From positions 66,726,935-66,790,934 of the forward strand of contig CM043950.1 in the NCBI GenBank assembly GCA_014529385.2: 64,000 bases of DNA, in the 5' to 3' direction. The notes below the pieces were generated by a model, which did not search any database, was not told the origin of the DNA, and saw only the letters and a list, made by a program, of their open reading frames with translations. The translations under genes and the position numbers were made by a program. Numbering within the stretch: the first letter of the stretch is position 1; each line of letters opens with the position of its first letter. The DNA is from Adiantum capillus-veneris (lineage: Eukaryota > Streptophyta > Polypodiopsida > Polypodiales > Pteridaceae). Shown here piece by piece: positions 45,097-57,238 of this stretch.

Positions 45097-48000
45097 TTTT
45101 TTTTTTTCCGAGAAAAAGATCCTTCTATTAGTTAATGAAACTGCCTGTAGGGCTACAACCACCTCTACTAGAGAGGTCTACAACAATCATAAGGGGGGAG
45201 ACTCTCAATGAAAAAACAGCATATGTACAATGAGGCTAAATCAGGAGATGGGAGGGCGAAAAAGCCACACAAGTGGACGGTAGTGCCATCTGAGCCCCCC
45301 TTGGACCATGGTGAAGAAAGGCCTAGGGTGCCGGAGTCAAAGGAAAGCCTCTCTACGCGCCCACATGCGGTTGGAGCTGCCTTGGAGTCTCTCAAACTGT
45401 CCCCTGAGAGTATAGATCAGCTCTAGCGAAAGATCTCGAACTGTCTCTGCTGGTGGTACAAGGCGAGTCTTAAAGATGAAGAAGCAGCAGGCCTGTCACA
45501 TGAATCAAAGTGTCAGGCCGCAGATGAGCTCCCAACACTCCTCTCTCTCACTGCACCACTCCTGTAGCGTAAGCTCTGTAGCAGGCTAGAGTGTAGGTCG
45601 ACCCCCCTTAATCACTATCATCCTGGTGGTGGAGGATAGCTCAAACTGTAGTGCCGGGCCCATGAGAGTAGACCAAGAGCTGCCCTCCAAGTGTACTGTC
45701 GTGCTGTGGAAAAAGCAGGCATCAGCCGAAGGACCCGAAGCCAAACCTGCTGTGCCATAGGACACTCCAAAAGACAATGACGCCGACTCTCCACAGGATG
45801 GCCACAAGCTGCGCATGCTGCCGAGACCACTATGTACAAGCCCATTGCTGTAACTCTATGTGCAACCATCCACTGGAACAAAGTGACTCACCGCGGCTGT
45901 TTGGCGTCCCACAACCTCGCCCAAAAAGCTGAGAAGAACTCAGCTGTGAGACCCTCCTCTTGCCAAAGAGGTGCTGCAGGAGGACGAGCCTCTCTCCGTG
46001 CTGCTAGTATGTGACGTCCAGTCGAACAGTGTACCGAAAGAAAGGGACACTTGGATGGTTGGCTGAGGCGAAAGGGTCTCACCAAAACCACTCTCAGGAT
46101 CCCATTGCACTCATGCCAGTGGGCAGCTCTTCCAAGCCCACAGCCTCCAGTGGCTAGTCTCAAGAGCTGTTGGGCCAGGATCTATGCCACAAGTCCTCCC
46201 ACTGATGCCCACAACTCGAATCCTCTGAAAGCAGCACTCTGCAACCTATGGGGCCTCAACTGAAACTCGGTGTAAACGACCCTCACCCTGTAGCTCGAAA
46301 AACAGGGAAGGTACAATATCTGAACAAGCTCGAACTGCGATGAGGACCTCCGATCGTGTGAAGCCCCCATCCATCTGGGCGCTGCTGACTCGAGAAGTGT
46401 GAGCCACTCATCTGGTACTACCTCTGTGATGTTCTGACACATGCTCTGCACCCCTCTCATGCCCTGTAGCTGGATGCTCTGAAGCTCCTCTGACAGGCTG
46501 GAGAACTGTAACCAATCACCTAAGGTGCGTGCTGGACCCTCTGCCATCGGACCCCAAGAAACATGAGGCCTACTACCAACCAAGGTAGCCTCTCTGAGTG
46601 CTAACCATGGGGTTCCAAACAAGGGGCTGTTGCAGACGCTCCTTCATGCAAGTAGGTTGGTGCTGCTCCAGGCCTCTCCTCAAATGCTCCCAAGAGCGGA
46701 GTAGACTCACAGCAAAACGGTTCTCCAGACTCCTGCTCAGGCCAACTCTGCGCATCTCTGTGAAAATCCATCTGGTCGAAGGTCTCCAAGGGCCTCTAGC
46801 CTGACGCACTCTAGCACTAAGCTGCTGAAGCAAAAACTCCTTCTAGGGCTCCTCCCCTAGAAGCAATCCTCTGACAACAAACTTGCCAAGAAGGGCTTTG
46901 CTTTGCTGTGCTGGGTCTATGAGCCCCAACCCCCCCCCCCCCCCCCCCCCGAGCACAAGGAAAAGTGACGACCTGCTAGGCCACTTTGGCCCGGGCTATC
47001 CGAGTGTCACGCCTTGACCAAAGGAAGTTCCTGCTCAGCCTCTCTACCGGGCTGATGCAGGAACTCAAACAGATCCAACAAGATGTGATGTACCACATAG
47101 TAGCCAACAACATCTGGTTGGCCACTACAACTTTGCCTGCCAGACAAAGTCGTGCGGAGCTCCAATGTAATAGCTTCCTCCTGATGGACGGGAGGAGGGG
47201 AGCAATCGGCTGCTCAGAAGACAAGTCCAAACCAACCCTACAACCCAAGTATGGAATTGTAGTCCCTAGGGGGATCCATCTGAAACCCTTACTTGGCAGC
47301 CAATCAGGCATAGGAGCACTACCAACCGAGAAAGCCACTGTCTTTCTCGAGTTGATCCTTGCGCCTGATGCACAACAAAAGGTCTCAAGAGCTTGCTCAC
47401 ACCTGTGAAGGTTGGCCTCATGGCCCTCCAAGTACAAAGCTGAGTCGCCTGCTAACTCAGCATGCAGTAGCTCGTCACTCTGAATAGGGAGCGCTAAGCC
47501 ACGTAGGCCAACCTACTGTGAAGCCAAAAGTATGCTCATCGCCTCAACATAGAACAGAAAGAGGAAGGGGGCAAGAGGGCAGCCTTGTCTGACCTAACGT
47601 GTGAGCATGAAGCGCTCTCTTCTACCACCTGCCAAAAGTACCTGACTGTGTGCCTGTCTGTAAAGAGCTGACACACCTCTGATCCAAGCATATGAGAAGC
47701 CCATCCTGCGAAGAGTGCCCTCCAAAAAGTCCCAATCGACTCTATTGTAGGCCTTCTCAAAATCGAGAAGAAGTATCACCAGATCCTCACCACGGAGCTG
47801 AGCGAGGGTAGAAGCCTCCCAAAAAGTAAAGAAGTTGTCAAGGATACTACGCTCCTCGACAAAACCTGTCTGTGTCCCATGTATAATGCTCTCTAAAAGT
47901 GGTTGAATCCTCAAACTCAGAGCCTTGGCAAGAATTTTGTAGGCTGAGTTGAGGATGGTGATGGGCCGCCACTGTCAAATCTCATCCAAGGCGCCACCCT

Positions 48001-48452
48001 CCTTGGGAATGAGGTAGATCAGACCCTCACTCATGGTGTCAGGCATCTCTCCTGTATACAGAATGTACTGGAGATCTGAGCCAAGCAAGTCCCAGTACTC
48101 TAAGAAGAAGCTAGGAGTCAAACCATCCTCACTAGGATAGCTACCATGAGGAAGTGCATTGAGGGCCACGTGGAGCTCCTCTAGCTGAAGAGGCAGCTCA
48201 AGCCTCTGATGCATCTCCTTAGTCACAAGACAAGGCATCTGTGTCCAAACTTGCTCTCTGCATGCACCCTGAGGCTCTGCTGACAGCAGGTCACGGTAAA
48301 AGTCAGTAGCAACTACTCGCATGTCCTCTGGCTCTTTGCTACTGCTCGCATGTCCTCTGGCTCTGAAGCAATTGACCTGTCAGGCCTCCTCAACTGGCTG
48401 ACCCTGGCATGCGTATGTCGAGGTCCCACTGTCTCAAAGAAAGCCCTTGTCA
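45097..48452 (-). mobile_element. LINE copy 1 (plant L1), 5'-truncated
   Basis: The 3' end is marked by a poly-T (45097-45107) on the plus strand. It extends to about 48452, where similarity to LINE copy 2 stops within the region between endonuclease and reverse transcriptase. It contains an RT (48322-46976, several frames) and a zf-RVT tail (CAACGHPVESRRHCLLECP at about 45800). The RT metal-binding motif reads LAGD where copy 2 has FADD, so it is dead. A 21-C run at 46930-46950 interrupts the ORF. No target duplication is visible: its two flanks belong to different elements. Confidence 0.88.
46930..46950. repeat. Poly-C run (21) inside LINE copy 1
   Basis: It lies at the position where copy 2 reads CCCTCCC and where copy 3 is interrupted by the solo LTR. 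Confidence 0.95.
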
Positions 48453-51212
48453 CAAGGATATACCTTTTTCCATTGTTGGTTCTTGGCATTGGACCTACAA
48501 CATCTACTCTCTATTTTGCAAATGCATCAAAAGACATTATAGCTTTTTGAGGCTCAGCCAAAAGCTTCCGATTTGCAAACACTTGGCATTCATGGCATGA
48601 CTTGCACCAAAAGTAAGCATCTCTCATTATAGAGGGCCAACAGTAACCTGCTCTCAAAACACGAAAGACAACCTGATCCTTGTCTTGATGGCCTGTTTCT
48701 TCATGGCAGTGCTCCAAAATCAAGCCTATCTCTTCTTTGTACGACACTTTTCTCAAAATGCTATCCTTGCCATAAAGCATGAGATCCTCACCTACCAATG
48801 TGTAGTTTCTTGCTTTTGCAACTATTCTCTTATGCCGAACATTTGACATGCCATCTGGACATTGCCCTTTACCAAGAAATACTTCTACATCTTGCAATGA
48901 TTCCCTTCCTGCATACAAGGCTTTCTTGACCTTTAAAGGAGCTACCAAGGCATCCAACTTGTCCCTAGCCAACTCATCAGCTTCTTTATTCTGCTCACGA
49001 GGAACATGCTTAAACTGTATCTTCTCAAACTCATGCAAAAGCTTCTTGATGCCACAAAACCACTTCTTCAAATTGTCTTTCTTAACATTCCACAAACCAA
49101 GCAACTGATTCATGACTAGCAATGCATCCCCTTTTGCAATGACCCTCTTCAGTCCAAACTCAACACATTGCTTCAACCCAAGGAAAAGCGTGAGATACTC
49201 GGCCTCATTGTTACTTTCAGCTTCATCAAGATCGTAAGCTCTAGAAAAGATTACATCGCTTTTTTGGGTTCTTAATGACTACCCCACCACTTGTCTTTTG
49301 AAGAACTTTCCTGTATGCACCATCAAACATCATTGTATATACATCCGTAATATCTACTTCCTCTTCATGGTCATCCTTGTCAACCCTTGGGTAAGATGGA
49401 AGCTCCCCTCCCTTATGTACCACTGTCTTCCAAGTGAGCTTTAACAGAATGATCCACTTTAAACTCAAACTCATACTCTTGAAGCTCCAAAGTCCACTTT
49501 AAGATGCGCTTGCTAGGCTTCAAATGTTGTACTACATCAGGCAAAAGATTCGATGTGGTGAGCACATAGAACTTTTGGGGCAACAAATAGGTTTTGAACC
49601 ATCGACAAGCAAGAACCAAGGCGAATACCCACTGTTCCATTTCCGTGTAGGAGAACTCGCTTACATTCTTCATCTTGCTCTCAAAATAAACTGGCTTGAA
49701 GTTCCTTCCTTGCTTTTGTAAGAGAACCGACCCAAAAGCTACTGAGCCCACACTAATAGATACATAGAAAATCGACTGCAAGTTGGGAGGACTCACTATT
49801 GGTAAAGCACACAATACCTCTTTGATACCATCAAAAGCCTGTTGCATGTCTTCGTTCCACTCAAACCCTTGAACTCTTTGACTCAATTTCTGGAGAGGAT
49901 ATACATACTGACAGAGCATCCAAAAAAAACGTGACAAGTACCTGAGCTTATGCACAAATGATGCCAAATCCTTTGTGTAATTGCAGGGCGGATCCATAAG
50001 CAATAAAGCCTTAACTTTCTCTGGGTCAGCTTCTATTCCATTTTGGGAAACCACATGTCCTAGCAAATGGACTCTAGCATGAGCAAACTTACACTTCTTT
50101 AGGTTGAGTTGCCCACCCTCTTGTTGAAGCCTTTCAAAACTCAATCTCAGCTTCTCCAAATGTGTGACCCTTGAGCTATAACACCCAATGTCATCCATGA
50201 AAATGTGAATGAACTTACCCAAGTAGGGACCAAACACTCTATTCATCCATCCTTGGAAGGTAGCATATGCATTAACCAGCCCAAAAGGAATTCTTTTGTA
50301 GGCAAAACAACCCCAAGGAGTAATGAAGGTCGTCTTCAATCGATCTTCAATCGCTATCAAGATCTGAAAGTAGCCAGAAAACCCATCCATGATTGAGTAA
50401 CGTTCATGACCTGCAACCTGATTGAGGATTTCATCTAGGAAGGGTAGTGGATAATGATTCCTTTTTGTGGCAACATTCAAAGGTTTGAAATCAACACATA
50501 TCCTAAATCTTCCGTTTTTCTTGGGCACAATAACAACTGGAGAGACCCATTCGGACGACTCCACTCGAAAGATGAAATCTGCTTCCAAAAGCTTCGTCAC
50601 CTCTTCATGAAGTGCCTTCTCATGAATGACCCCCAACCTCCTAAGCTTTTGAACCTTTGGCTTGGCACCTTCTTTTAGATTGCTCGACTCCTTTAGCTCC
50701 TTGCATCTTTGTATATTCAGTGGCGAATAGCTTTGGAAACTCCGTGAACATGTCTTCATACTCCTTTTTTTCTTTCTCTGTCAAGTTCTTCCTAGCATGC
50801 TTCATGCGTTCACTTTGGCAGGCTCTACAATTGCTTTTGGACTAGCGTTCTCCTCCTTGACCTTCACATCGTGCATCGATGCTTCCTTTTCAACACTTAT
50901 CCCAAAAAGATCAGGACATAATTGCATCAAGCCTTCCTCTACACTTTCTTCTGATGATGTAGACGAAGCATCACTATTGTATGACGTAGTTTTTGTCGAA
51001 TTCGTATCTTGCATCTCCACTAGGGACTGTGTACAGCTCTCGTGTGTCTTCATGTTGTAGACAATGGTCCTTCCTTTCTCTTTGTCGGGGATGGTGATCA
51101 AGCCCGTGCCCCAATCCTGCTTAGCACCAAGGGTTATAAGCCATGGCCTCCCTAAAATGATCGGATAAGCATTCTCACCCGCTTGCATCACGTAGCAATC
51201 AACCAAGCACTC
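48453..51212 (-). pseudogene. pol: Tat-like gypsy pol: RT, two RNase H domains, integrase start
   Basis: The largest frame, 50759-49413 (448 codons), is open. It holds RT (VDFKPLN, PFGLVNA, IFMDDI in place of Y/F-x-D-D) and the usual RNase H. The latter has lost key residues (SISVGSVAFGS where an Asp is expected, TTSN for TDH). The next segments, 49474-48870, form a second, archaeal-type RNase H with its acidic set visible: MMFDGAY, NNEAEY, AKGDAL and NKEADELA. An integrase zinc finger follows (H-H-C-C, about 48770-48600), then DVVGPMPRTNNGKRYILVT, where LINE copy 1 cuts in. The double RNase H is a mark of the Tat lineage. The frame is disturbed near 49413-49474 and 49240. Confidence 0.88.
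50802..51212 (-). pseudogene. Tat-like gypsy protease, C-terminal half
   Basis: The frame encodes VDCYVMQAGENAYPIILGRP, the flap-to-end part of a retroviral-type protease (ILGRPWL is typical). A Ser/Glu-rich linker to RT follows. Its N-terminal half lies at 57239-57462, on the other side of LINE copy 2. Confidence 0.85.
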
Positions 51213-51228
51213 AATCCCCAAGACTTTT
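51213..51228. repeat. Left target duplication of LINE copy 2
   Basis: AATCCCCAAGACTTTT, identical to 57223-57238. Confidence 0.93.
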
Positions 51229-51368
51229 TTTTTTCCGAGAAAAAGATCCATCTATTAGTTACTGAAACTGCCCATAAGGCTACAACCACCTCTTCAAGAG
51301 AGGGCTACAACAACCATGGTGGGAGACTCTCCCAATGAAAAAACCAGCATATGTACAATGGGGCTAAA

Positions 51369-54300
51369 TCAAGAGATGGGGGGAGGGAAAAGCCACACAG
51401 GTGGTCGGTAGTGCCATCGGAGTACACCCTGGACCATGGTGTAGAAAGGCCAAGGACGCCAGAGTCGAAGGAAAGCCTCTCTGCGCTCCTGCATGCGGTC
51501 GGAGCTGCCTTGTAGTCCCTCGAGCTGTCCTCTGAGAGTGTGGATCACCTCTAGCAAAAAATCGCGAACAGTCTCTGCTGGTGGCACACGGTGAGCCTCA
51601 AAGATGCGGAAGCAACGAGCTCGCCAGATGAACCAGAGGGTCAGGCCACTGATGAGCTCCCAACACTCCTCTCTCTCACTGCACGACTCCTGTGGAGTAA
51701 GCTCTGCGTGGCAGGCTGGAGTGTAGGTTGCCCCTCCTGCATCACTATCATCCTGCTGGTGGAAGATAGCTCAAACTGAAGTGCCGGGCCCATGAGGGTG
51801 GACCAAGCTGCTGCTCCCCAAGTGTACTGTCGAGCCGTGGAAAGAGCAGGCATCAGCCGAAGAACTCGAAGCCACACCTGCTGTGCCGAAGGACAGTCCC
51901 AAAGACAGTGACGCTGACTCTCCACAAGATGGTCACAAGCTGCGTATGCGGCTGAGAGACCACTATGCACTAGCCAGCTCCCAACTGTTGTAGCTCTGTG
52001 TGCGACCAGTCACTGAAACAAGGTGACTCGCCCGGCTGTCTGTAGTCCCACAACCTCTCCCAGAAGGCTGCCAAGAACTCAGCTGTGAGACCCTCCTCCT
52101 GCCAATGAGGTGCTGCAGCGGGGCGGGCCTCTCTCTGTGCTGCTAGTATATGACGTCCTAGTCGAACAGTGTACTGAAAGAACGGGACACCTGGGTGGTC
52201 TGCAGAAGAGAAGGGGTCCCTCTAGAGCCACTCACCAGGATCCCACTATACTCGTGCCAGTGGACAGCACTCCCAAGCCCACAGCCACCAGTGTCCAGTC
52301 TCAAGAGCTGCTGGGTCGGGATCGATGACACAAGTCCTCCCACAGATGCCCACTACTCGGATCCTCTAAAAACAGCACTCTGCCACCTGCGGAGCCTCTA
52401 CTGTAACTCGTTGTAAGCGTCCCCCACCCTGAAGCTCGAAGAAAAGGGATGAAACAGTCTATGAGCAGGCCCTGACTGAGATGAGAACCTCAGTCGTGTG
52501 AAGGCTCCCATCCATCTGGGTGCTACTGGCTCAAGAGGCGTGAGCCACTCAGCTGGAACTGCCTCTGAGATGTCCTGGCACATGCTCTGCACCCCTCTCA
52601 TGCCCTGTAGCTGGAGACCCTGCACCTCCTCTGACAAGCTTGTGAACCCTAACCAGTCACCTAAAGAGCGCACTGGACCCGCTGCCATGGGACCCTAGGA
52701 AACATGAGGCCGGCTACCAACTAAGTGGCCTCTCAGAGTGCTAACCATGGGGTTCCAGACAAGGGGTTGCCGTAGGCGCTCCTCCGTGCAAGTAGGTTGT
52801 CTCTGCTCCAGGCCTCGCCGCAAGAGTTCCCAAGATCGAAGCAAACTCACAGCGAAGCGATCCTCCAGTCTCTTGCTCAAACCAACTCTGCGCATCTCTG
52901 TGAAGATCCATCTGGTCAAAGGTTGCCAGGGGCCTCCAGTGTGAGGCACCCTAGCACGAAGCCGCTGTAGCAAGAACTCCTTCCAAGGCTCCTCACCTGG
53001 AAGAAGTCCTCTGACTATGAACTTCCCAAGAAGGGCTCTGCTCTGTTGTGCTGGGTCAATGATCCCAAGCCCTCCCTGTGAACAAGGAAGAGTGATGACC
53101 TGCCAAGCCACTTTGGCTCGGGCTATCTGAGTGTCACGTCCTGACCAAAGGAAGTTCCTGATCAGCCTCTCTACCTGGCTGATACAAGAACTCGAGAAGA
53201 TCCAGAAAGAAGTGATGTACCACATAGTCGCCAACAACACCTGGTTGGCCACTACTACTCTGCCAGCCAAAGAAAGTCGTGCTGAGCTCCAGTGTAACAA
53301 CTTCCTCCTGATAGACAGGAGGAGAGGAGCAATCTGTTGCTCGGGAGACGAGTCCAAACCAACCTGACAGCCCAAATACCGAACTGCAGTCCCTGGGGGA
53401 ATCCACCTAAAACCCTCTCCTAGCATCCAATCGGGCACAGGACCACTACCAACCGAGAAAGCCACTGTCTTTCTCCAGTTGATCATTGCGCCCGATGCAC
53501 AACAGAAGGTCTCCAGAGCCTGCTCACACCTGTGAAGGTTGGCCTCCTGGCCATCTAAGTACAAGGCTGAGTCGTCGGCAAACTCAGCGTCCAGTAGCTC
53601 ATCTCCCTGACTAGGGAGTGCTAAGCCCCGTAGACCAACTGTGACACCAAAAACCTGCTCATCGCCTCCGCATAGAATAGAAAGAGGAAGGGGGCAAGAG
53701 GACAGCCCTGTCTGACCGAACGTGTGAGCATGAAGCGATCACCTCTACCTCCTTCCAAAAGTACCTGACTGTGAGCCTGTCTGTACAAAGCTGACACCCC
53801 TCTGATCCAAGCATCTGAGAAGCCCATCCTGTGTAGAGTGCCCTCTAGAAAGTCCGAGTCCACTCTGTCGTATGCCTTCTCAAAATCGAGAAGAAGAATC
53901 ACTAGGTCCTCACCACGGAGCCGTGCTAGAGCAGAAGCCTCCCAAAAAGTAAAGATGTTGTCAAGGATACTGCGTTCCTTGACAAAACCTGTCTGAGTCC
54001 CATGTATAAGGCTCTCTAGAAGTGGCTGAATCCTCAAACTCGGAGAGGATGTGATGGGGCGCCACTGTCGAATCTCATCCAAGGAGCCACCCTCCTTGGG
54101 AATGAGGTAGATCAAGCCCTCACTCATGCTGTCAGGCATCACTCCTGTGTGCAAAATGTACTGAAAAGCACTACAGAGATCTGGGCCAAGCAGGTCCCAG
54201 TACTCCAAGAAAAAACTGGGAGTCAGCCCATCCTCACCTGGATAGCCACCACGGGGGAGGGCCCTAAGAGCCGTGTGCAGCTCCTCAAGCTGAAGTGGCA

Positions 54301-54981
54301 GCTCAAGCCTCTGACGCATCTCCTCAGTCACAAGACAAGGCATCTGTGCCCAAACCTGCTCCCTGCATGCATCCTGACGCTCTGACTGAGGCTCTGCAGA
54401 CAGTAACTCACGGTAAAAGTTAGTAGCAACTGCACGCATATCCTCGGGCTCAGAAGCAACTCACCCGTCGGGCCTACGCAACTGGCTGACCTTGGCATGC
54501 AAATGCCGAGGTCCCACTGCCTCAAAGAAAGCACCAGTCACTCTGTCGCCCACCTGTGTCCATTGAGATGCCTATCCGTGAAAAGCAAACTCGTGTCGCC
54601 TCTCCTCTGTGTTAACAAGCTCCTATCGAGCCTGCTGTAGCTGCTCCTCCAACCAAGGACTGTCTGGATGCTGCTCCTGCATCCTTTGTAATGAAGAAAT
54701 GCCCCGTTTGAGGCGCTGCTCCTCCTCTCGCGCTGCAGCCCGGCGAGCCAAAGACTCCTGGAGAAAGAAACGGCTAATCTGAGCTAGTCCTGAGGCCACT
54801 CTGTCAGCAGGAGAATCCTGCCTGTCCAAGCTCTCTGTCCTGAAGCATAAGGTGCTCCTGAAGCATAAGGAGATCAATCTCTCCTCCCACAAGGCAGCGC
54901 TAAAGCTCCTGACGCAGTCGACCCCGCTGTCGCTGAAACTGAGACCCACCAAGTCCCTGCACGTTCCATGAGACGATCCTC
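51369..54981 (-). pseudogene. LINE copy 2 ORF2: EN remnant, RT, zf-RVT
   Basis: ORF2 begins at 54981 with MRIVSWNVQGLGG, the N-terminus of an apurinic-type endonuclease, and goes on to IDLLMLQEH. The remainder of the endonuclease is missing: sequence jumps at about 54850 to a helical connector (54840-54630). RT follows at 54439-53621 (PSFFLEYWDLL, LIYLIPKEGG, LLDFEKAYDRV, RQGCPLAP). A 4-bp deletion relative to copy 1 near 53640 shifts the frame just before the catalytic EFADDSALYL. The thumb region runs 53564-52695, and zf-RVT (HLVESQRHCLWDCP) lies near 51900. The first Cys pair is damaged (AACDH). It is not functional. Confidence 0.88.
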
Positions 54982-55442
54982 ATGGGGAGCGAGAGAGAAC
55001 AGATGCTGCCGCAGCAGCTAAACGGGCTATCTTCGAGGCTGGCTTGGATGGGGAGTAATCTGCATCCGAGCGTCCTCTAGATAGACGTGACTGCAACGAG
55101 TGCCTGGCCCAAGCCCAAGCAGAACGAGCCGTACGCAAAGCAACCTCCTCTGTCCAGGAGTCCTCATGAATGTGTACATAGCATGGCAAGCACTGTGTAT
55201 CGGCAAAGAAGTAAACCACAATGTGTCAACATCCTGCTGTATCTGGAGGTGTCACCGCAAACTTGGCCAATGGCCACAAAGTCTAAAGCATGTCTGTGAC
55301 TCCTAGTTCTCCCATGTGGTGAGAGAACTCTAGGACCTGTGTGTGCAACCATCCCAACACTCAGTCGAGAGTCCACTCAGTCTGGTCCCTGCTGCAAAGG
55401 GGAAAGGAGAAGCCAACTACTGAGTCTAAGGCCTCTGTCCCC

Positions 55443-57143
55443 CTAGCTGCAAGAAACAGAACATGGACCCTGAAGCAGGTTGCTTGCTGAGGAGTCGCCA
55501 AGAAAACGAGTAAAGTCGTAGTCGAAGAAGTCCCATCGGCGCCGGATGTCAATGCTCGTCAGACCACGAGGGATAGCTGCAAGGAGAGACGTCTGTACCT
55601 GTAGAGGAGGTCGCAAGAAAGGCTGTCCCTCTCTCGCCAGGCGACTCGTGGCAAAGGTGCTGCCAAGAGATCTCCTAGCAGCCGGAGAGGGCCCTGCCCC
55701 TTGGGTCGACTGTGGAACTGGAGGGGGGGGGGGGGGGGGGGGGAGAAGGAGCAGGGGGGAGCGGTGGAGAAGAGGGGCGGGGGGGAGCAACAGAGGTAGA
55801 GGGGCGAGGGGGAGAGGCAGTGGGAGCAGGAGGCGGGGGGGGGGGGGGGGGGGGATGATGAGGAGGGGAGGAACTTTGGGGGTGGAGGGGCTGTCGAGGG
55901 TGGGCTGGGGTGGAGGCTGGAGCAGGGACCTCATCCTGCTCAAGAGGACCGAACCGGTTCCCCGTGGGAACTCACTGCTACTGGGAAGGCGCTTGAGGAC
56001 CACTCTGAGTGCAAGGCTGTCGCTGTGGCCCCTGCCGTCGTCGACCACGGGCCTGCTGCCATCCCTCCTCTGCTGGAGCCCTAGGCTTAGAGGGTGGCTC
56101 TGCGTGTGTGCGCTTTGTGTTTGTCTGTGGCTGCTGGCCAGCCCTTGCAGGCTGGGGCTGAGTCTGTGGAGTAGGTCGAGGTCTCCTCCGTGGACTGGCC
56201 TTCGCAAGATAGCCCATCTGTCGACAAATGAAGCATTGGTTCGGGAGGCCCAAATACTCCACACTCTGTCTAAACCAACCCCCACTCACCCGAGGCAGAA
56301 GAATGACATTTGGGAGCGTGTGAGTGTCTCTGACCAAAACGCGAACTCAGGGAATGCTAGCCGCCTTGGCAGCTACCTAGGATGCCGTGTGAGGTGTCTC
56401 CAGGACAGTCCCAATGGCTGAGCCTATCCTGGACAAAAGTGGTCAGTACTCCGGACTTACTCCCTCCGCAAACCCGGAAAGCAGACGGAGATGGGGATGT
56501 CTGCCTCCTCTGCTAGAACATCCGAGGTAGGGTCGAAACCATGTCTCCACTGTCGAAAGTGGGCTCGTGCTGCTTGGATGGTCAGTGGACTCATGGCGAT
56601 GACCTTGGACGCCATCTTGGAGGTCTCAAACTCGATCTGATAATAATCTCGTCCGAGTATCTGTACGTCCAAGATCTTGCCCACCTCTGCGAGAAGGCGG
56701 GCTTGGAGAAGGTCACGCAGCTCTCCTCTGCTAGGTCGGGTGCCGAGAATCTTACAGATGACAGACGTCGCCTGCAAGCGCTCTACCTCTGCGGCAAGGC
56801 TCGCTTGCTCTGTCGGTGAAAGAGCAAGTCGAATGGTGGGCTCAGTGGGGTCGGGGGGCTTTGGACGAGTCCCTCTGTGGCGGAGCTGGAGCCTCCATCT
56901 GTGTCTACTGATGTGGCGAAGAAGAGAACGGAGAAAAAACCTCTGCAATCGAGCGTGCCGAGCACTGTCCAAAGAAACAATGCCGCCAGAGCCAATTGCA
57001 GGGAGACTTCGGGAAAGAGGAAGGCGGGAGTGGGGGTGGCGGCGCAAGAGGGCAGCGGGGGGGGGGGGTGTGGCGGCGCTAGAGGGCAGCGCGCGGGTTG
57101 GGCTCCCGTGTGCGAGGACAGGCGGGAGGGGGCTACAGCGCAA
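55443..57143 (-). pseudogene. LINE copy 2 ORF1: DUF4283-like plus zinc knuckle
   Basis: The frame 57143-56457 has a low-complexity start, then LALSPTEQASLAAEVERL, GRDYYQIEFE and PLTIQAARAHFRQW, the pattern of the DUF4283 domain in ORF1 of plant L1s. After a stop at 56457 the match continues in other frames (RIGSAIGTVLETPHT). It then shows a CCHC-like knuckle with two ligands kept (QCFICRQMGYLAKASP, about 56250), a Pro-rich part over two poly-G runs, and a conserved end (REGQPFLRPP, WDFFDYDFTRFLGD). ORF1 proteins bind the LINE RNA in the ribonucleoprotein. Confidence 0.8.
55723..55854. repeat. Two poly-G runs (21 and 20)
   Basis: 55723-55743 and 55835-55854 lie within a G-rich segment of LINE copy 2. 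On the coding strand they encode proline runs in ORF1. Confidence 0.95.
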
Positions 57144-57222
57144 GGGCAGCGAGAGAGGGGGGGGCAGCGATGGCGCAAGGGAGGGGGGGCGGGTTAGCAG
57201 TAGCGAGCATCGTGCCCTGGAT

Positions 57223-57238
57223 AATCCCCAAGACTTTT
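57223..57238. repeat. Right target duplication of LINE copy 2
   Basis: AATCCCCAAGACTTTT, identical to 51213-51228. Confidence 0.93.

Larger units (their letters stand above)
51229..57222 (-). mobile_element. LINE copy 2 (plant L1), 6.0 kb with target duplication
   Basis: Bounded by a 16-bp target duplication and ending in a poly-T next to the left copy. It carries a GC-rich 5' leader, ORF1, and ORF2 (endonuclease start, RT, zf-RVT), and so is close to full length apart from an internal deletion in the endonuclease. It is inserted in the protease part of the Tat-like element, in the same orientation. Reading across the duplication rejoins the gypsy frame. Identity with LINE copy 1 is high by eye. 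Confidence 0.95.

Noticed and set aside
46051-46263. Plus-strand frames in the LINE copies, also 52195-52416 and 59504-59686
   Set aside because: They are antisense shadows that recur because the LINE copies are similar; the minus-strand RT and zf-RVT readings explain the sequence.
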